In this document: positions 26,645 to 35,341 of the stretch, piece after piece
How positions within the stretch are numbered: position 1 is the stretch's first letter
Layout of the letters: each line of letters begins with the position of its first letter
NCBI RefSeq assembly: GCF_000878195.1
Contig: NZ_JXST01000028.1
Coordinates: 1 to 64,000 of the forward strand
Reading direction: 5' to 3'
Source: Mycolicibacterium llatzerense
GTDB taxonomy: Bacteria; Actinomycetota; Actinomycetes; Mycobacteriales; Mycobacteriaceae
Length of the DNA stretch: 64,000 nucleotides
The notes under the pieces: generated by a model
What the model was told of the DNA's origin: nothing
Databases searched by the model: none
What the model saw: the letters and a program-made list of their open reading frames with translations, nothing else
Program-made: the position numbers and the translations under genes

Positions 26645-28102
26645 ATGCTCGTCTCCAACGAACCGTTGCCGCTGCGGGGCTTGGGCCCTCGGACACGTCT
26701 CGGCGGGTTGGACAGCGGCGCGTTGGGTCCCGCCGATGTTGCGGCACAATCCGTTTCGGCGATGGCGCCGTGCGGCGCCGCGACCGCGATTCCGGTACTC
26801 GTTGCCGCACAGGGCGGTCCGGTCGTCGCGAGCATGGCTATTGCATTCGGAATCACCCTGGTTGTGTCATGGCTCGTACGGGGATTCGCCCGGCGCGTGC
26901 CCGCTGCGGGCTCCCTCTATACCTGTGCTGCCATTGGTGTCGGGCCGATGTCCGGATTCATCACCGCCGGCGCACTGTTGCTCGGCTACCTGGGCATCGG
27001 GATGTTCGCCGTCACCGAATCCGCGTCGTTCGCCTTACGCTTGGCGTCCGCCGCCGGGATGGCGGCACACGGCTGGTTCGTCGCGGTCGGCGCGCTCGGA
27101 TTTGCGGTGGCCAGTGGGCTGGTACTGGTTCGCGGAATCCGGTTGTCGGCGCGGGTCTCGCTGGTGACCGAAGCTGTGGCCGTACTGCTCGTGGTGGCGG
27201 TGTCGGTGTGGCTGCTCTGTCACGGTGACGGACGCCTATTGCAAGATTCCGTGCTGGCTACGGTCCCCGATCTCGGCCGCCTGGCCGGTGGCATCGCTGT
27301 GGCGATGACGGCGTTCGTCGGTTTTGAGAGCGCGACAGTGCTGTCGGTCGAGACGCGCGCTCCGCTTCGCACGGTGCCGGCGGCCGTCCGCGGCTCGCTG
27401 TTGGTGGGCGGATTCGTTGTGCTGCTTGCGACCCTGGCGCAGGCGGAATCGCTCAGCGGCGCGACGACGCGTTCGTGGTTCGAGACACTGGCGGCCGATC
27501 CCGGTGGCCAGATGCTGGTACCGGCGGTGTATCTCGCGGCCACTCTGTCGTTCTTTGCCTGCGCGCTGGCGTCGACAACTGCGGCGGCGCGCGTCTTGTT
27601 GTCACTGGCCCGCGAAGGCGTGCTCCCAGCAGCCCTCGGCCACACCGATCTGCGGAGCAAGGCGCCCACGGTTGGGATCGCGGTATGCACGGCAGCCGTC
27701 TTCGGGCTGCCGTTCGCAGTCAGCGCCGTCGGGGCCGACCCGACAGCGGTGTGTGGATCATTGGTGGCCGGCGCGGTCTGTGGCTACCTGATGGCATATG
27801 CCGCGCTGGCCGGCGCGATGCCGCTGATGCTGCGCCGCCTGGGCGAGCCCAGTCGCGCGGTCTGGGTTCTCGGTCCTGCCTGCGCATTGGTACTCACCGC
27901 CGTGGCGGCCGGATTCTGGGGACTGACGGTCGCGGGGCCTTCGTGGTCTGGATCGGCAGTGTCGGCGGCCTGGATGCTGCTGTGGGCCGCCCTGGGATGC
28001 TGGTTACGCCACCGCCGACCGGATGCCTTTGCATCGATTGGCGCGCACTCGGGAACCGTGAGGTCCTCGATCTGGCGCGGATACTTGCGGCGCTCGCCAT
28101 GA
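26645..28102 (+). CDS. APC superfamily amino acid permease
   Basis: A 485-residue polytopic membrane protein with about 12 helices. The N-terminal features are those of amino acid/polyamine permeases (GPADVAAQSVSAMAPCGAAT, then FARRVPAAGSLYTCAAIGVG). The fifth-helix region contains TAFVGFESATVLSVET, typical for this family. I start at the ATG at 26645 (MLVSNEPLPLRG), close to a -10 element; the open frame extends to 26519. The stop overlaps the IclR gene start by 4 bp, so transporter and regulator are co-expressed. Substrate unknown. Confidence 0.83.
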   Translation: MLVSNEPLPLRGLGPRTRLGGLDSGALGPADVAAQSVSAMAPCGAATAIPVLVAAQGGPVVASMAIAFGITLVVSWLVRGFARRVPAAGSLYTCAAIGVGPMSGFITAGALLLGYLGIGMFAVTESASFALRLASAAGMAAHGWFVAVGALGFAVASGLVLVRGIRLSARVSLVTEAVAVLLVVAVSVWLLCHGDGRLLQDSVLATVPDLGRLAGGIAVAMTAFVGFESATVLSVETRAPLRTVPAAVRGSLLVGGFVVLLATLAQAESLSGATTRSWFETLAADPGGQMLVPAVYLAATLSFFACALASTTAAARVLLSLAREGVLPAALGHTDLRSKAPTVGIAVCTAAVFGLPFAVSAVGADPTAVCGSLVAGAVCGYLMAYAALAGAMPLMLRRLGEPSRAVWVLGPACALVLTAVAAGFWGLTVAGPSWSGSAVSAAWMLLWAALGCWLRHRRPDAFASIGAHSGTVRSSIWRGYLRRSP

Positions 28103-28824
28103 CGCGAGCGTTACGGCCGGATGCCGGGTCCCGCTCCGCGCTCGCTGCCCTGGCCATCATCGAAGAGGTAGCGGCCGCGGGACCGGGCATCACGGCGCTG
28201 GAAATCACTCATCGGCTGCGGATGTCGCGGTCGGCCGCGTACCGCCTGCTCGGAGTCTTGGTAGAGACCGAGTACCTCGTCCGCACACCCGATTTGGGCG
28301 GATTCGCTCTGGGACGCCGGATCGATCGATTGGTCGGCATCCCGTCGACACCCGCAGACCGAGTCCGCGAAGCGGTGGACGCCGTGCGCGCCGAAGCCAG
28401 GTTCGGGATACACCTCGTACTGCATCGGCCCCTGGCTCCTGCTCCGCAACCGGCACTGGAGCTGTTCGACATCGATCCAGATTTCCCGCTGTCTGATCCT
28501 GAGCGGATTGTCGCCGAGCCGGATTGCTCGGCCATCGGCCGCATCATCGCCGCAGACGCGCGAGGCGAACGCCCGGCGTTCGCCTCGCAGTCCGGACTGA
28601 TGGTGCCGGGCCACGGTTGCCTGGCCGTCCCGATCCGTGGTCAGGACTGCAGTCTCGTTGCCGTGCTGGCCGCCTCCGCACCCATCCACAGGGTGGCGGA
28701 CTCGGACACGTTGGTGTCCTTCCTGACTCCCCACGCTCAGGCGCTGGCAGCGGCATGCACCGCATACGCGCCGGCCCGCCGTCCGGAATACACGCAGTCG
28801 GCCAGCGACAGTCCGCTGACATAG
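28099..28824 (+). CDS. IclR-like transcriptional regulator
   Basis: A 241-residue protein. An N-terminal winged helix (SALAALAIIEEVAAAG ... ALEITHRLRMSRSAAYRLLG) is followed by an effector-binding GAF-like domain with IclR features (CSAIGRIIAADARGE, then GCLAVPIRGQD). It probably controls the co-transcribed permease. The ATG overlaps the permease stop by 4 bp. Its 3' end overlaps the convergent FAD-dependent dehydrogenase gene by 88 bp. Confidence 0.8.
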   Translation: MTRALRPDAGSRSALAALAIIEEVAAAGPGITALEITHRLRMSRSAAYRLLGVLVETEYLVRTPDLGGFALGRRIDRLVGIPSTPADRVREAVDAVRAEARFGIHLVLHRPLAPAPQPALELFDIDPDFPLSDPERIVAEPDCSAIGRIIAADARGERPAFASQSGLMVPGHGCLAVPIRGQDCSLVAVLAASAPIHRVADSDTLVSFLTPHAQALAAACTAYAPARRPEYTQSASDSPLT

Positions 28825-30332
28825 GAGTTGGCGCAGATGCCGATGGCAGTGCGTCCCGCGGCAAACAGGCCGTCGATCGGTTGTCCCGCTGGAGTTTTCA
28901 CGGCACCGGTTTCCTCATCGACGATGAGGCCTCCGAGGGTGAACATGGGGCATGGATTGATCAGGCTGCGTTTGATCGAGATCGCGATGAGCGAGTAGGG
29001 CCCTTGCTCGATGGGATGGACGAAATCGGCCGGCTTGCCCATCGGGTCAGGGTCGCCCGACGCCGCGGCCTCGTTGTGCTCAGTGACTGTTTGGCGCAGT
29101 CCTGCCGGGTCGACGCCCGCCTTGATCGCGACGGCTTCGAGGGTGTCGGCCTCCACGCGATCGGTCCGTAGCATCGCCTCCATCTGGAGGCGCTGAAACC
29201 AAATCGCTTGCTGCGGCAGCTGTTTGCGTGCCTGGTCGAGCAATGCCCGGTCCGTGAGGACCCATCCCCGCCCGTCGTGGTGTTGCACCATCGCATTGCC
29301 GATGGCGGCGCCGTAACGAGTTTCGTCGATGAACCGCTGCCCGCGTTCATCGACGACGAGCCCGCCGAGCATCGCGCTTGGTGGAGTGATGAATCGCCAC
29401 GCGGACACGTTGTCCAGCCGATCAACCGCCGCGCCGACGTCGATGGCCAACTGCATGCCGCTGCCGTCATCGGCACTGGTTCCGAGCTGAAGACCGTCGC
29501 GATACGCCGGAGCATGTTGCTCGATCAATTCTCGATTGGCGATATAGCCACCGGCACAGAGGATTACGCCCTTGCGGGCATGAACGTCGATCGTCTGGGC
29601 GTATCGGCGCTCCAGGGCCGACAAACGACGCTCCAGCGTCGCGCGCAGCGGCGGATAGTAGATGCCCGGTTTCACTGCCAGCGCCGCGTATGCCGCATAG
29701 CGTCGCTTCACCCACGCCGGTGCGTGCGCGAGCGTGCTGGTGCGCACACCCACGACTCGACCGGTGGAATCCGTCAGAAGCGACTCGGCGCGGGTATGGA
29801 ACATCGTGCGCACCCCGGCACGGCTCGCCGACTCAGCCAGCGGCTGGTAGATCTTCTTGCCGGACGCACCAGGCCCTTTGGCCCGGTGACCGCGTTGCAC
29901 CGGCGGAGTGAGCGCACGGAAGTGCCCGGAGTTCTCGCTGCCCGAGTAGTACAGGTAGTACTTGTTGTTGGGGTACGACGTCTTGTAGGGACACACAGAT
30001 GCCTCGAACGGCACACCGTGTTCGGTGAGCCAGTCGATCATCGCGGGACTGCCATCGACGAACCGGCGCAGCGTTTCCGGCCGTACCGAGTCGCCGACCT
30101 CGGCGCGCAGATACGTGTACATCGCATCAGCGTTGTCGTCGATACCGGCTTCGCGTTGCACCCACGTTCCCCCGCCGGCGTAGATGATCCCGCCCGACAC
30201 CTGCGTGGCGCCGCCCCCGTTGAATCGGTCGATGGCGAGGACATCTGCCCCCTGAGCTCGCGCTTCCAGCGCGGCGCACACACCGGCAGCTCCGTAGCCG
30301 ACCACAACCACATCCGCCGTGACGCCGCTCAT
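28737..30332 (-). CDS. FAD-binding dehydrogenase (fumarate reductase/3-ketosteroid dehydrogenase-like)
   Basis: A 531-residue flavoprotein of the FAD_binding_2 family. The N-terminus has the dinucleotide motif VVVVGYGAAGVCAALEA, then GGATQVSGGIIYAGGGT. The C-terminus has the FAD-closing segment LFAAGRTAIG and SYVSGLSLADCVYSGRRAG. Such enzymes carry out alpha,beta-dehydrogenation or reduction of ketosteroids and related ring systems. Mycobacterial homologues are often steroid-linked, but the substrate is not evident. It is divergent from a TetR gene across a 76-bp gap containing a palindrome. Confidence 0.85.
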   Translation of the reverse strand: MSGVTADVVVVGYGAAGVCAALEARAQGADVLAIDRFNGGGATQVSGGIIYAGGGTWVQREAGIDDNADAMYTYLRAEVGDSVRPETLRRFVDGSPAMIDWLTEHGVPFEASVCPYKTSYPNNKYYLYYSGSENSGHFRALTPPVQRGHRAKGPGASGKKIYQPLAESASRAGVRTMFHTRAESLLTDSTGRVVGVRTSTLAHAPAWVKRRYAAYAALAVKPGIYYPPLRATLERRLSALERRYAQTIDVHARKGVILCAGGYIANRELIEQHAPAYRDGLQLGTSADDGSGMQLAIDVGAAVDRLDNVSAWRFITPPSAMLGGLVVDERGQRFIDETRYGAAIGNAMVQHHDGRGWVLTDRALLDQARKQLPQQAIWFQRLQMEAMLRTDRVEADTLEAVAIKAGVDPAGLRQTVTEHNEAAASGDPDPMGKPADFVHPIEQGPYSLIAISIKRSLINPCPMFTLGGLIVDEETGAVKTPAGQPIDGLFAAGRTAIGICANSYVSGLSLADCVYSGRRAGAYAVHAAASA

Positions 30333-30356
30333 GGTGTTCCCTTCCGCCCAGGTCTA

Positions 30357-30382
30357 GTACTCGCAGTTTAGACTCTGAGTAC
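30357..30382. promoter_or_regulatory. Palindromic operator between FAD dehydrogenase and TetR
   Basis: Outer arms GTACTC and GAGTAC with additional inner matches (AGT / ACT) over 26 bp, in the short divergent gap. A binding site for the adjacent TetR protein is the simplest reading. Confidence 0.65.
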
Positions 30383-30408
30383 AACATATCAGTTTGGATG
30401 TGGATTCC

Positions 30409-31053
30409 ATGGCCTCGGGATTCAGTGGGCCTGCTGCTCGTACACTTCGATTCGTGGTTGAACAATCGGGACGGGCAGTCCCCGCGGCGGTAGCGAGCAA
30501 GCTCTATGCCGCAGCCGACCTGATCGCCACCAAGGGCCTGGAAAACACGAAGATCGAAGAGATCGCGGCCGCATCCGGTGTCCCGAAAGCCACGCTGTAC
30601 TACTACTTCACCGGCAAGGACGACATCCTCGGTTTTCTGCTGCGGGATTCGCTCGGCGACCTGGCCCGCGATGTTGCCGCTGCCGCCGATTCGGCCGGCA
30701 GCGGCAAGGAGAGACTCGTCGCCGTCATCACCGCGCAGGTCGCGCACACGATGAACCGACCGGGCACCAGCACGGCGCTGGTGGGTGACCTAGGCCGCGC
30801 GATCAGACTTCCCGAGCTCGCCTCGGCCGTCCAACAGGCGTTCTACGAACCCATCGCACGAGTGCTCGAGGCCGGCGCCGCGGACGGCACCCTGAAGCGT
30901 GTCGCAGATCCGAGCACCGCCGCGATCAGCATCTTTGGCGCGGTCATGATGACCGCGCTGTTGCACAACGTCGTCAGCTCAGGAAAGACCAAACACAACG
31001 TTACCGGCGAAGTCATCGACTTCGTCTTGAACGGCGTCGCGCCCGCGGGCTAG
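30409..31053 (+). CDS. TetR family regulator
   Basis: A 214-residue TetR regulator. The HTH spans about residues 37-79 (LYAAADLIATKGLENTKIEE ... ATLYYYFTGKDDILGFLL). The start is uncertain: TTG 30394, ATG 30409 and GTG 30454 are in frame; I use the ATG. It is divergent from the FAD-dependent dehydrogenase gene and probably represses it. Confidence 0.85.
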   Translation: MASGFSGPAARTLRFVVEQSGRAVPAAVASKLYAAADLIATKGLENTKIEEIAAASGVPKATLYYYFTGKDDILGFLLRDSLGDLARDVAAAADSAGSGKERLVAVITAQVAHTMNRPGTSTALVGDLGRAIRLPELASAVQQAFYEPIARVLEAGAADGTLKRVADPSTAAISIFGAVMMTALLHNVVSSGKTKHNVTGEVIDFVLNGVAPAG

Positions 31054-31244
31054 CTGCCCCGATCGGCGGCCGCAGTACGCCGCGGACATCGTGCCGTGGG
31101 CGGCGCTCGGTACCTACCCCGGGCGCAGGAAGCCCCCTGGCGATCTCCGACCACAGCACGATCCCAGCGGGCCCCTCGCGTGCATAGGCTGTCGAACACA
31201 TAGTGCGACAACCTATTTCGCGCACGTGAGCGAGAAGGTCCATA

Positions 31245-31745
31245 GTGAACACTCCGGCATCGATCCGCGCCCATACCCTGCGAGCAGCGGCGGTCGCCGC
31301 AGCAATGAGCGCAGCCCTGACCAGCACCGGGGCTTCGGCGTCCGCTTCGCCAGCCCATCGAATGCTCCTGCTTCCCAACATGCACACGTGCGATTTTCAG
31401 CTTGTGACAACGCAATTGGGCCGTCCGGGAGCCAAGCTCTTCGCGGAGATCACCTCTGACGGATACACCACGGTCGCCCACATCGACATGACCAACGGTG
31501 CCGACAACGGGCAGTACGTGGTGCGGGTCATCCCGGCACCGCACACCGGGCTGGGATGCATGCCGGGCGACCGCGGCATCACCACGGGTACGCTCGCCGC
31601 CGATGCCTTCGGCAACGGCAGCATCACGCTGCAAGCGCCCATACCGACCGGTACCACCGGCGTGTGGCTGGCAGTGGATCTACCGTCCCCGCATTCGCAG
31701 ATCCCCCAGGAGTTCTTCAGCAGCAACTACATCGCGCCGGTCTGA
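31245..31745 (+). CDS. Secreted protein of unknown function
   Basis: A 166-residue protein with a long signal peptide (THTLRAAAVAAAMSAALTSTGA type, cleavage near ...SASASP). The mature beta-rich domain has two Cys (HTCDFQLV and GLGCMPGD). The GTG start follows AGAAGG. The sequence is not one I recognise. The gene is convergent with the alcohol dehydrogenase gene, 3 bp away. Confidence 0.7.
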   Translation: MNTPASIRAHTLRAAAVAAAMSAALTSTGASASASPAHRMLLLPNMHTCDFQLVTTQLGRPGAKLFAEITSDGYTTVAHIDMTNGADNGQYVVRVIPAPHTGLGCMPGDRGITTGTLAADAFGNGSITLQAPIPTGTTGVWLAVDLPSPHSQIPQEFFSSNYIAPV

Positions 31746-31748
31746 CCA

Positions 31749-32789
31749 CTACGAATTCGTCCGCGTAATAACAACTTTCATGGTGGGTTCCGCTAGCACG
31801 TCGATGGCATCGGCCCAGGCTGCGTGCGTGGTGGTGACGAGTGTCGGGTCGAACTGCCGGTCTGCGACCAGCGCCAGCACCTCGGGAATCGCCGGCCGGA
31901 CATGCGCACGTCCGGCATGCAGGGTGCAGCAGCGCGAGTACATCGCGAACATCGGGATCTGCGGATCCTGAAGGTACACAGAGGTACTGGTGCACACGCC
32001 ATCGGCAGCGGTGCTGTTCAGCGCACAACGCAGCCCGGCTTCGGTGCTGCTGGAATCAACCGTGATGGCGAAGCTGCCGACCTTTCGGTCCGGCACGCGG
32101 TCGATGACCGACGCGCCGTATTTTTCCGCGATGGACAGCCGCTGCGGATCGGTGTCGACGTAGGTCACCGCGGCAGCCCCGGCCGCCAGCGCCAGTCCTA
32201 CCGCATACAGTCCGATCGAGTGCGGCCCACCATCGCCGCCCACCACCAGCACCTCCGCACCCGGTTCGTTGGCGAGCTGGGGCCCGACGGCCCGCCAGGC
32301 GTCCGGGATGTTGTCACTGGCGCTGGCGATGACCGCCGGGTCGACGCCCGCAGGTACGGGGACCAGCATGGCGTCGGCGTGCGGGATCCGCACCCGGTCG
32401 GCCAGCAGACCGCCCCATTGCAGGCCACCCATCTGTCCAAGGCCGAACGTCGACATCCGCGGGTGGCTCGCACAGTTCCCGGTGCGGCCCCGGAGGCAGG
32501 GTTCGCAAGTGCCGCAGGAGATTTGGAACGGAACGACCACCAGGTCGCCGATCGACACCGAGCGCACGTCCTCGCCGATCTCGATGACTTCCGCGACACC
32601 TTCGTGCCCCAACGGATACGGACCGGGCAAAGGATAGGTCCCACGCAAGACGAGCGTGTCGAGGTCACAGGTTGCAACAGCCACGGGGCGCACGATGGCC
32701 TGTCCGGGGCCGGTGAGTACCGGCGCGGCGACTTCGTCCCAACGCAACGAGCCGGTACCGAGCAACGTCAGCGACTGCATAATCGACAT
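31749..32789 (-). CDS. Zinc-binding alcohol dehydrogenase
   Basis: A 346-residue medium-chain dehydrogenase/reductase. The catalytic zinc region has CDLDT and LGHEGVAE. The structural zinc lobe has the four-Cys pattern SCGTCEPCLRGRTGNC. The Rossmann segment is LVVGGDGGPHSIGLYAVGLA, slightly unlike the usual GxGxxG. It probably oxidises an alcohol or reduces an aldehyde with NAD(P). It is divergent from a TetR gene, with an inverted repeat in the gap. Confidence 0.88.
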   Translation of the reverse strand: MSIMQSLTLLGTGSLRWDEVAAPVLTGPGQAIVRPVAVATCDLDTLVLRGTYPLPGPYPLGHEGVAEVIEIGEDVRSVSIGDLVVVPFQISCGTCEPCLRGRTGNCASHPRMSTFGLGQMGGLQWGGLLADRVRIPHADAMLVPVPAGVDPAVIASASDNIPDAWRAVGPQLANEPGAEVLVVGGDGGPHSIGLYAVGLALAAGAAAVTYVDTDPQRLSIAEKYGASVIDRVPDRKVGSFAITVDSSSTEAGLRCALNSTAADGVCTSTSVYLQDPQIPMFAMYSRCCTLHAGRAHVRPAIPEVLALVADRQFDPTLVTTTHAAWADAIDVLAEPTMKVVITRTNS

Positions 32790-32800
32790 AGGACGAGTGT

Positions 32801-32826
32801 CTTAGTATGACGGTTGTCTTGTCAAG
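32801..32826. promoter_or_regulatory. Inverted repeat, probable TetR operator for the alcohol dehydrogenase
   Basis: Arms CTTnnnAnGAC and GTCnTnnnAAG around a 4-bp centre, in the 50-bp gap between divergent genes. It covers the in-frame ATG at 32807, which argues that the TetR gene starts at the later ATG at 32840. Confidence 0.55.
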
Positions 32827-32839
32827 ATATTCTTCTCCG

Positions 32840-33427
32840 ATGCCCCGCATCTCCGACTCGCGCGACCGAATCGTCCGGTCGGCCGCAGCACTGTTCCGGC
32901 GCCAGGGTTTTGCCGCCACGGGATGGCGGCAGGTCATCGCGGAAAGCGAAGCGCCGTGGGGGTCGCAGGCCCACCACTTCCCCGGCGGCAAGGAGCAATT
33001 GGCCGTCGACGCATTGACCGGCGCAGCCGAGGAATACGAACAGATGTTGCGCTACGCGATGTCGCAGCACGGGCCGGCCGACGCCGTTCTCATGTGGACC
33101 AAGGTGGGCGCGCGCGAACTCGAACGCAGCGGATGGGCGGACGGCTGCCCGATCGCCACGGTTGCCCTCGAAGAGGCCGCGCAGTCCGAAGCGATCGGCA
33201 CCGTGTGCCATCACGCCTTCACCAGCTGGCGAACGGTGATTGCCGAAGCCCTGACCGCTGCGGGGCTGGCGGAGGACGACGCCGCCGATTTGGCCCTGGC
33301 CGTCCTGGCCGGCATCGAGGGCGGTCTGCTACTGACCCGAGCAGCCCGCGACGGCGACGTACTGATCACGGTGGGTCAGCAGTTGGCCGGGCTCATCGAG
33401 ACACGTATTGCCGCCATAGCCGGCTAA
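32840..33427 (+). CDS. TetR family regulator (LmrA/YxaF-like)
   Basis: A 195-residue TetR regulator. The HTH is near residues 6-52 (RDRIVRSAAALFRRQGFAAT ... WGSQAHHFPGGKEQLAVDAL). The PGGKEQL turn and the C-terminal GCPIATVALE segment are typical of the LmrA/YxaF subgroup. I prefer the ATG at 32840 (MPRISDSRD) because the earlier ATG at 32807 sits inside the probable operator. Likely repressor of the divergent alcohol dehydrogenase gene. Confidence 0.85.
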   Translation: MPRISDSRDRIVRSAAALFRRQGFAATGWRQVIAESEAPWGSQAHHFPGGKEQLAVDALTGAAEEYEQMLRYAMSQHGPADAVLMWTKVGARELERSGWADGCPIATVALEEAAQSEAIGTVCHHAFTSWRTVIAEALTAAGLAEDDAADLALAVLAGIEGGLLLTRAARDGDVLITVGQQLAGLIETRIAAIAG

Positions 33428-33458
33428 CGACCGCCACTGGGTCGCACGGCCGGCGTCC

Positions 33459-33773
33459 TCAAGACAACCCGCTGCGCGGTGACGCGCCTATCCCCTTGAC
33501 CAGCAGTACGACAGCATCAGACCCAGCCCGCCGATCTACCGAGATTTCCTGATACTCCGGCGAATTCGCCCATTCGTGGAACAGCTGCTCGTCGGGGAAC
33601 GACATCAGCACCACCTTCTGACGGTCCCAGTCGCCTTCGATGACTGCCGGCGCCTCGTCCGCGGCAAGGACGGTTCCCGAATATTTCGCGAAAACGCCCA
33701 GGAAGCGGTTCTGATACCTGTCGTAGGCAGACCGATCCGTAAAACGAAGTTGCGCAATGGCATACACCGTCAT
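33459..33773 (-). CDS. DUF1330 family protein
   Basis: A 104-residue ferredoxin-like alpha/beta protein with the DUF1330 pattern (YAIAQLRFTDRSAYDRYQNR ... VLAADEAPAVIEGDWDRQKVVLMSFPDE). Function of the family is not established; the fold resembles dimeric alpha/beta-barrel enzymes. It precedes the 33814 gene in transcription order by 40 bp on the other side; no clear operon partner. Confidence 0.82.
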   Translation of the reverse strand: MTVYAIAQLRFTDRSAYDRYQNRFLGVFAKYSGTVLAADEAPAVIEGDWDRQKVVLMSFPDEQLFHEWANSPEYQEISVDRRAGSDAVVLLVKGIGASPRSGLS

Positions 33774-33813
33774 GCGGTCACACTACCCGGCCCGGGATCG
33801 CGATAGTGCGCCG

Positions 33814-34377
33814 TCAGATTCCCGTCCAGGCGCTGGCGATCCGCTTGCCGATGTCGACGACCTTCGCCTGCTGCGCTTCGGGTGCTTCGATCCGGCGGCC
33901 AACCTGCTTGGCGATGACCCGTTTGATCTCCGAGTCGACGTCGGCCACGATCCGCAGGAGTTCGCCCCGCAGCGTCTGGGACGTGACGTTGACCGTGATG
34001 TCCTTCCGCTCCGGTTTCGGAATATCGATGATCAGCAGCAGTGGCTCGGCAGCGCGGGCGGTGGCGATCAACGCGATCTCGCCGGTCACCATGAATCGGG
34101 AGCGGTCGACGCGTAGGTCGATCAGGAGGTCGATATCGAGCGGGATGCGAACGTCGAACGCGATCATGTCGCCGTCCCTGCGAGTCACCTGGGGCTGTTC
34201 GATGCTGACGCGCGCAGTAACCCGAGCGATGCCCGCCGGCCCGGCCGGAAACGGACCCAATTCGAAGGTATCGCCGGCCATCGTGCCGAAACCGTCGGCA
34301 ACTCGGTCGGCGGTCACGGCGACCTCGAAGAATTTGCGGCCGAATTCCTCATAGGTCGCAAAGTCGTGCGTGGACAT
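33814..34377 (-). CDS. Conserved hypothetical protein
   Basis: A 187-residue soluble protein that I do not assign to a function. The N-terminus (STHDFATYEEFGRKFFEVAV) and two beta-rich regions (IAFDVRIPLDIDLLIDLRVD, ITVNVTSQTLRGELLRIVA) suggest a globular alpha/beta fold found in several actinobacteria. An ATG at 34383 would add two residues. The open frame extends to 34545, but the extra part overlaps the divergent promoter region. Confidence 0.65.
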   Translation of the reverse strand: MSTHDFATYEEFGRKFFEVAVTADRVADGFGTMAGDTFELGPFPAGPAGIARVTARVSIEQPQVTRRDGDMIAFDVRIPLDIDLLIDLRVDRSRFMVTGEIALIATARAAEPLLLIIDIPKPERKDITVNVTSQTLRGELLRIVADVDSEIKRVIAKQVGRRIEAPEAQQAKVVDIGKRIASAWTGI

Positions 34378-34472
34378 ACGCATCAGACTCGCACGTCCGG
34401 GCGGTGTGTTTCTCGTGGTTTGCCAAAGCTGCCCGACGGGAGGCGACTCCCGCACCTGGCAGCCAGCCCTTG

Positions 34473-34519
34473 ACTTTCCTACTTGGAAACTGAAGGATCG
34501 ACTTTCCAAGCGGGAAAGT
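34473..34519. promoter_or_regulatory. Two tandem palindromes, probable operators of the 34532-35325 pair
   Basis: Site 1 (34473-34491) and site 2 (34501-34519) each have arms ACTTTCC and GGAAA[C/G]T with a 5-bp spacer. Site 2 is perfect and site 1 has one mismatch. They are offset by exactly 28 bp, so the next gene's ribosome-binding region follows directly. The downstream winged-helix regulator is the likely ligand. Confidence 0.7.
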
Positions 34520-34531
34520 GAGGACGAAGCC

Positions 34532-34996
34532 ATGGAGCACATCACGCCGGCGGACGCGCGCGCCGCGCTCGACTCAGTGGATCACGCCAGGGCGAAAGTC
34601 GTCGACGAAGTAGGTCTCCCCCGGTGGTACTGGTGGCTCCTGGCTGCCGCATGGGTTGTTCTCGGGATCGTCGGTGACGTCGGCCCGCAGTGGCTCGCCG
34701 TCGGCGCGACAGTGGGGTTCGGGGTCATTCATTCCACGATTGCGTCCCGCCGACTCAGTGGTCGCCGGCGCACCGAACGGCTGCAGGTCAGCGCCGATAC
34801 CGTCAGCCCCCGGATCCCGATGGTGGTGATCGGCATGCTGTTCGCTCTGGTCGCCATCACGATCGCCACGGGATTCGCACTGGATGCCGACGGCGTCCGC
34901 CATCCCGGCATCGCAGCTGCAGTGTTCGTCGCTGTCATCGTCGGCCTGGGCGGACCCGAGATCTTGCGGGTTCTCCGCCGCTGGGTCCACGCATGA
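34532..34996 (+). CDS. Membrane protein paired with winged-helix regulator
   Basis: A 154-residue protein with four predicted helices (WYWWLLAAAWVVLGIVGDV; WLAVGATVGFGVIHSTI; IPMVVIGMLFALVAITIATG; GIAAAVFVAVIVGLGGPEI) and basic cytoplasmic loops. The ATG at 34532 follows GAGGACGAAG. It overlaps the regulator gene by 4 bp. Such membrane protein/winged-helix pairs are common in actinobacteria, but the function is unknown. Confidence 0.78.
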   Translation: MEHITPADARAALDSVDHARAKVVDEVGLPRWYWWLLAAAWVVLGIVGDVGPQWLAVGATVGFGVIHSTIASRRLSGRRRTERLQVSADTVSPRIPMVVIGMLFALVAITIATGFALDADGVRHPGIAAAVFVAVIVGLGGPEILRVLRRWVHA

Positions 34997-35325
34997 CGGC
35001 ACCGCGATTCGATGAACTGATTCACCCGAGCACTCGCCTGTCCTTGGCGGCCACGTTGGCCGCCGCGGATTGGGTCGACTTCGCGTATCTCAAAGACGCT
35101 CTGTCGCTATCGGATTCGGCCTTGTCGAAGCAGCTGTCAGTCCTTGAGCAGGCCGGTTACGTCACCACCGAACGCCGTTTGGACGGCAGCCGCCACAAGG
35201 TGCACGCAAGCTTGACCGAGGCCGGCCGCGTCGCGTTTGACGGCCACGTTGCGGCATTGCGGGCCATCGTCGAAGGTCCGCAACATGCAGGGGTTTCGCG
35301 AGGCGCTGCGAAAGCCGGCCGATAG
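34993..35325 (+). CDS. Winged-helix transcriptional regulator
   Basis: A 110-residue regulator with a single winged-helix DNA-binding domain (HPSTRLSLAATLAAADWVDF ... SDSALSKQLSVLEQAGYVTTER, then the wing RRLDGSRHKVHASLT). It lacks an obvious ligand or metal site. It overlaps the membrane protein gene by 4 bp and probably binds the tandem palindromes at 34473-34519 to autoregulate the pair. Confidence 0.85.
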   Translation: MTAPRFDELIHPSTRLSLAATLAAADWVDFAYLKDALSLSDSALSKQLSVLEQAGYVTTERRLDGSRHKVHASLTEAGRVAFDGHVAALRAIVEGPQHAGVSRGAAKAGR

Positions 35326-35341
35326 TGCCGACCCTGCGGAG

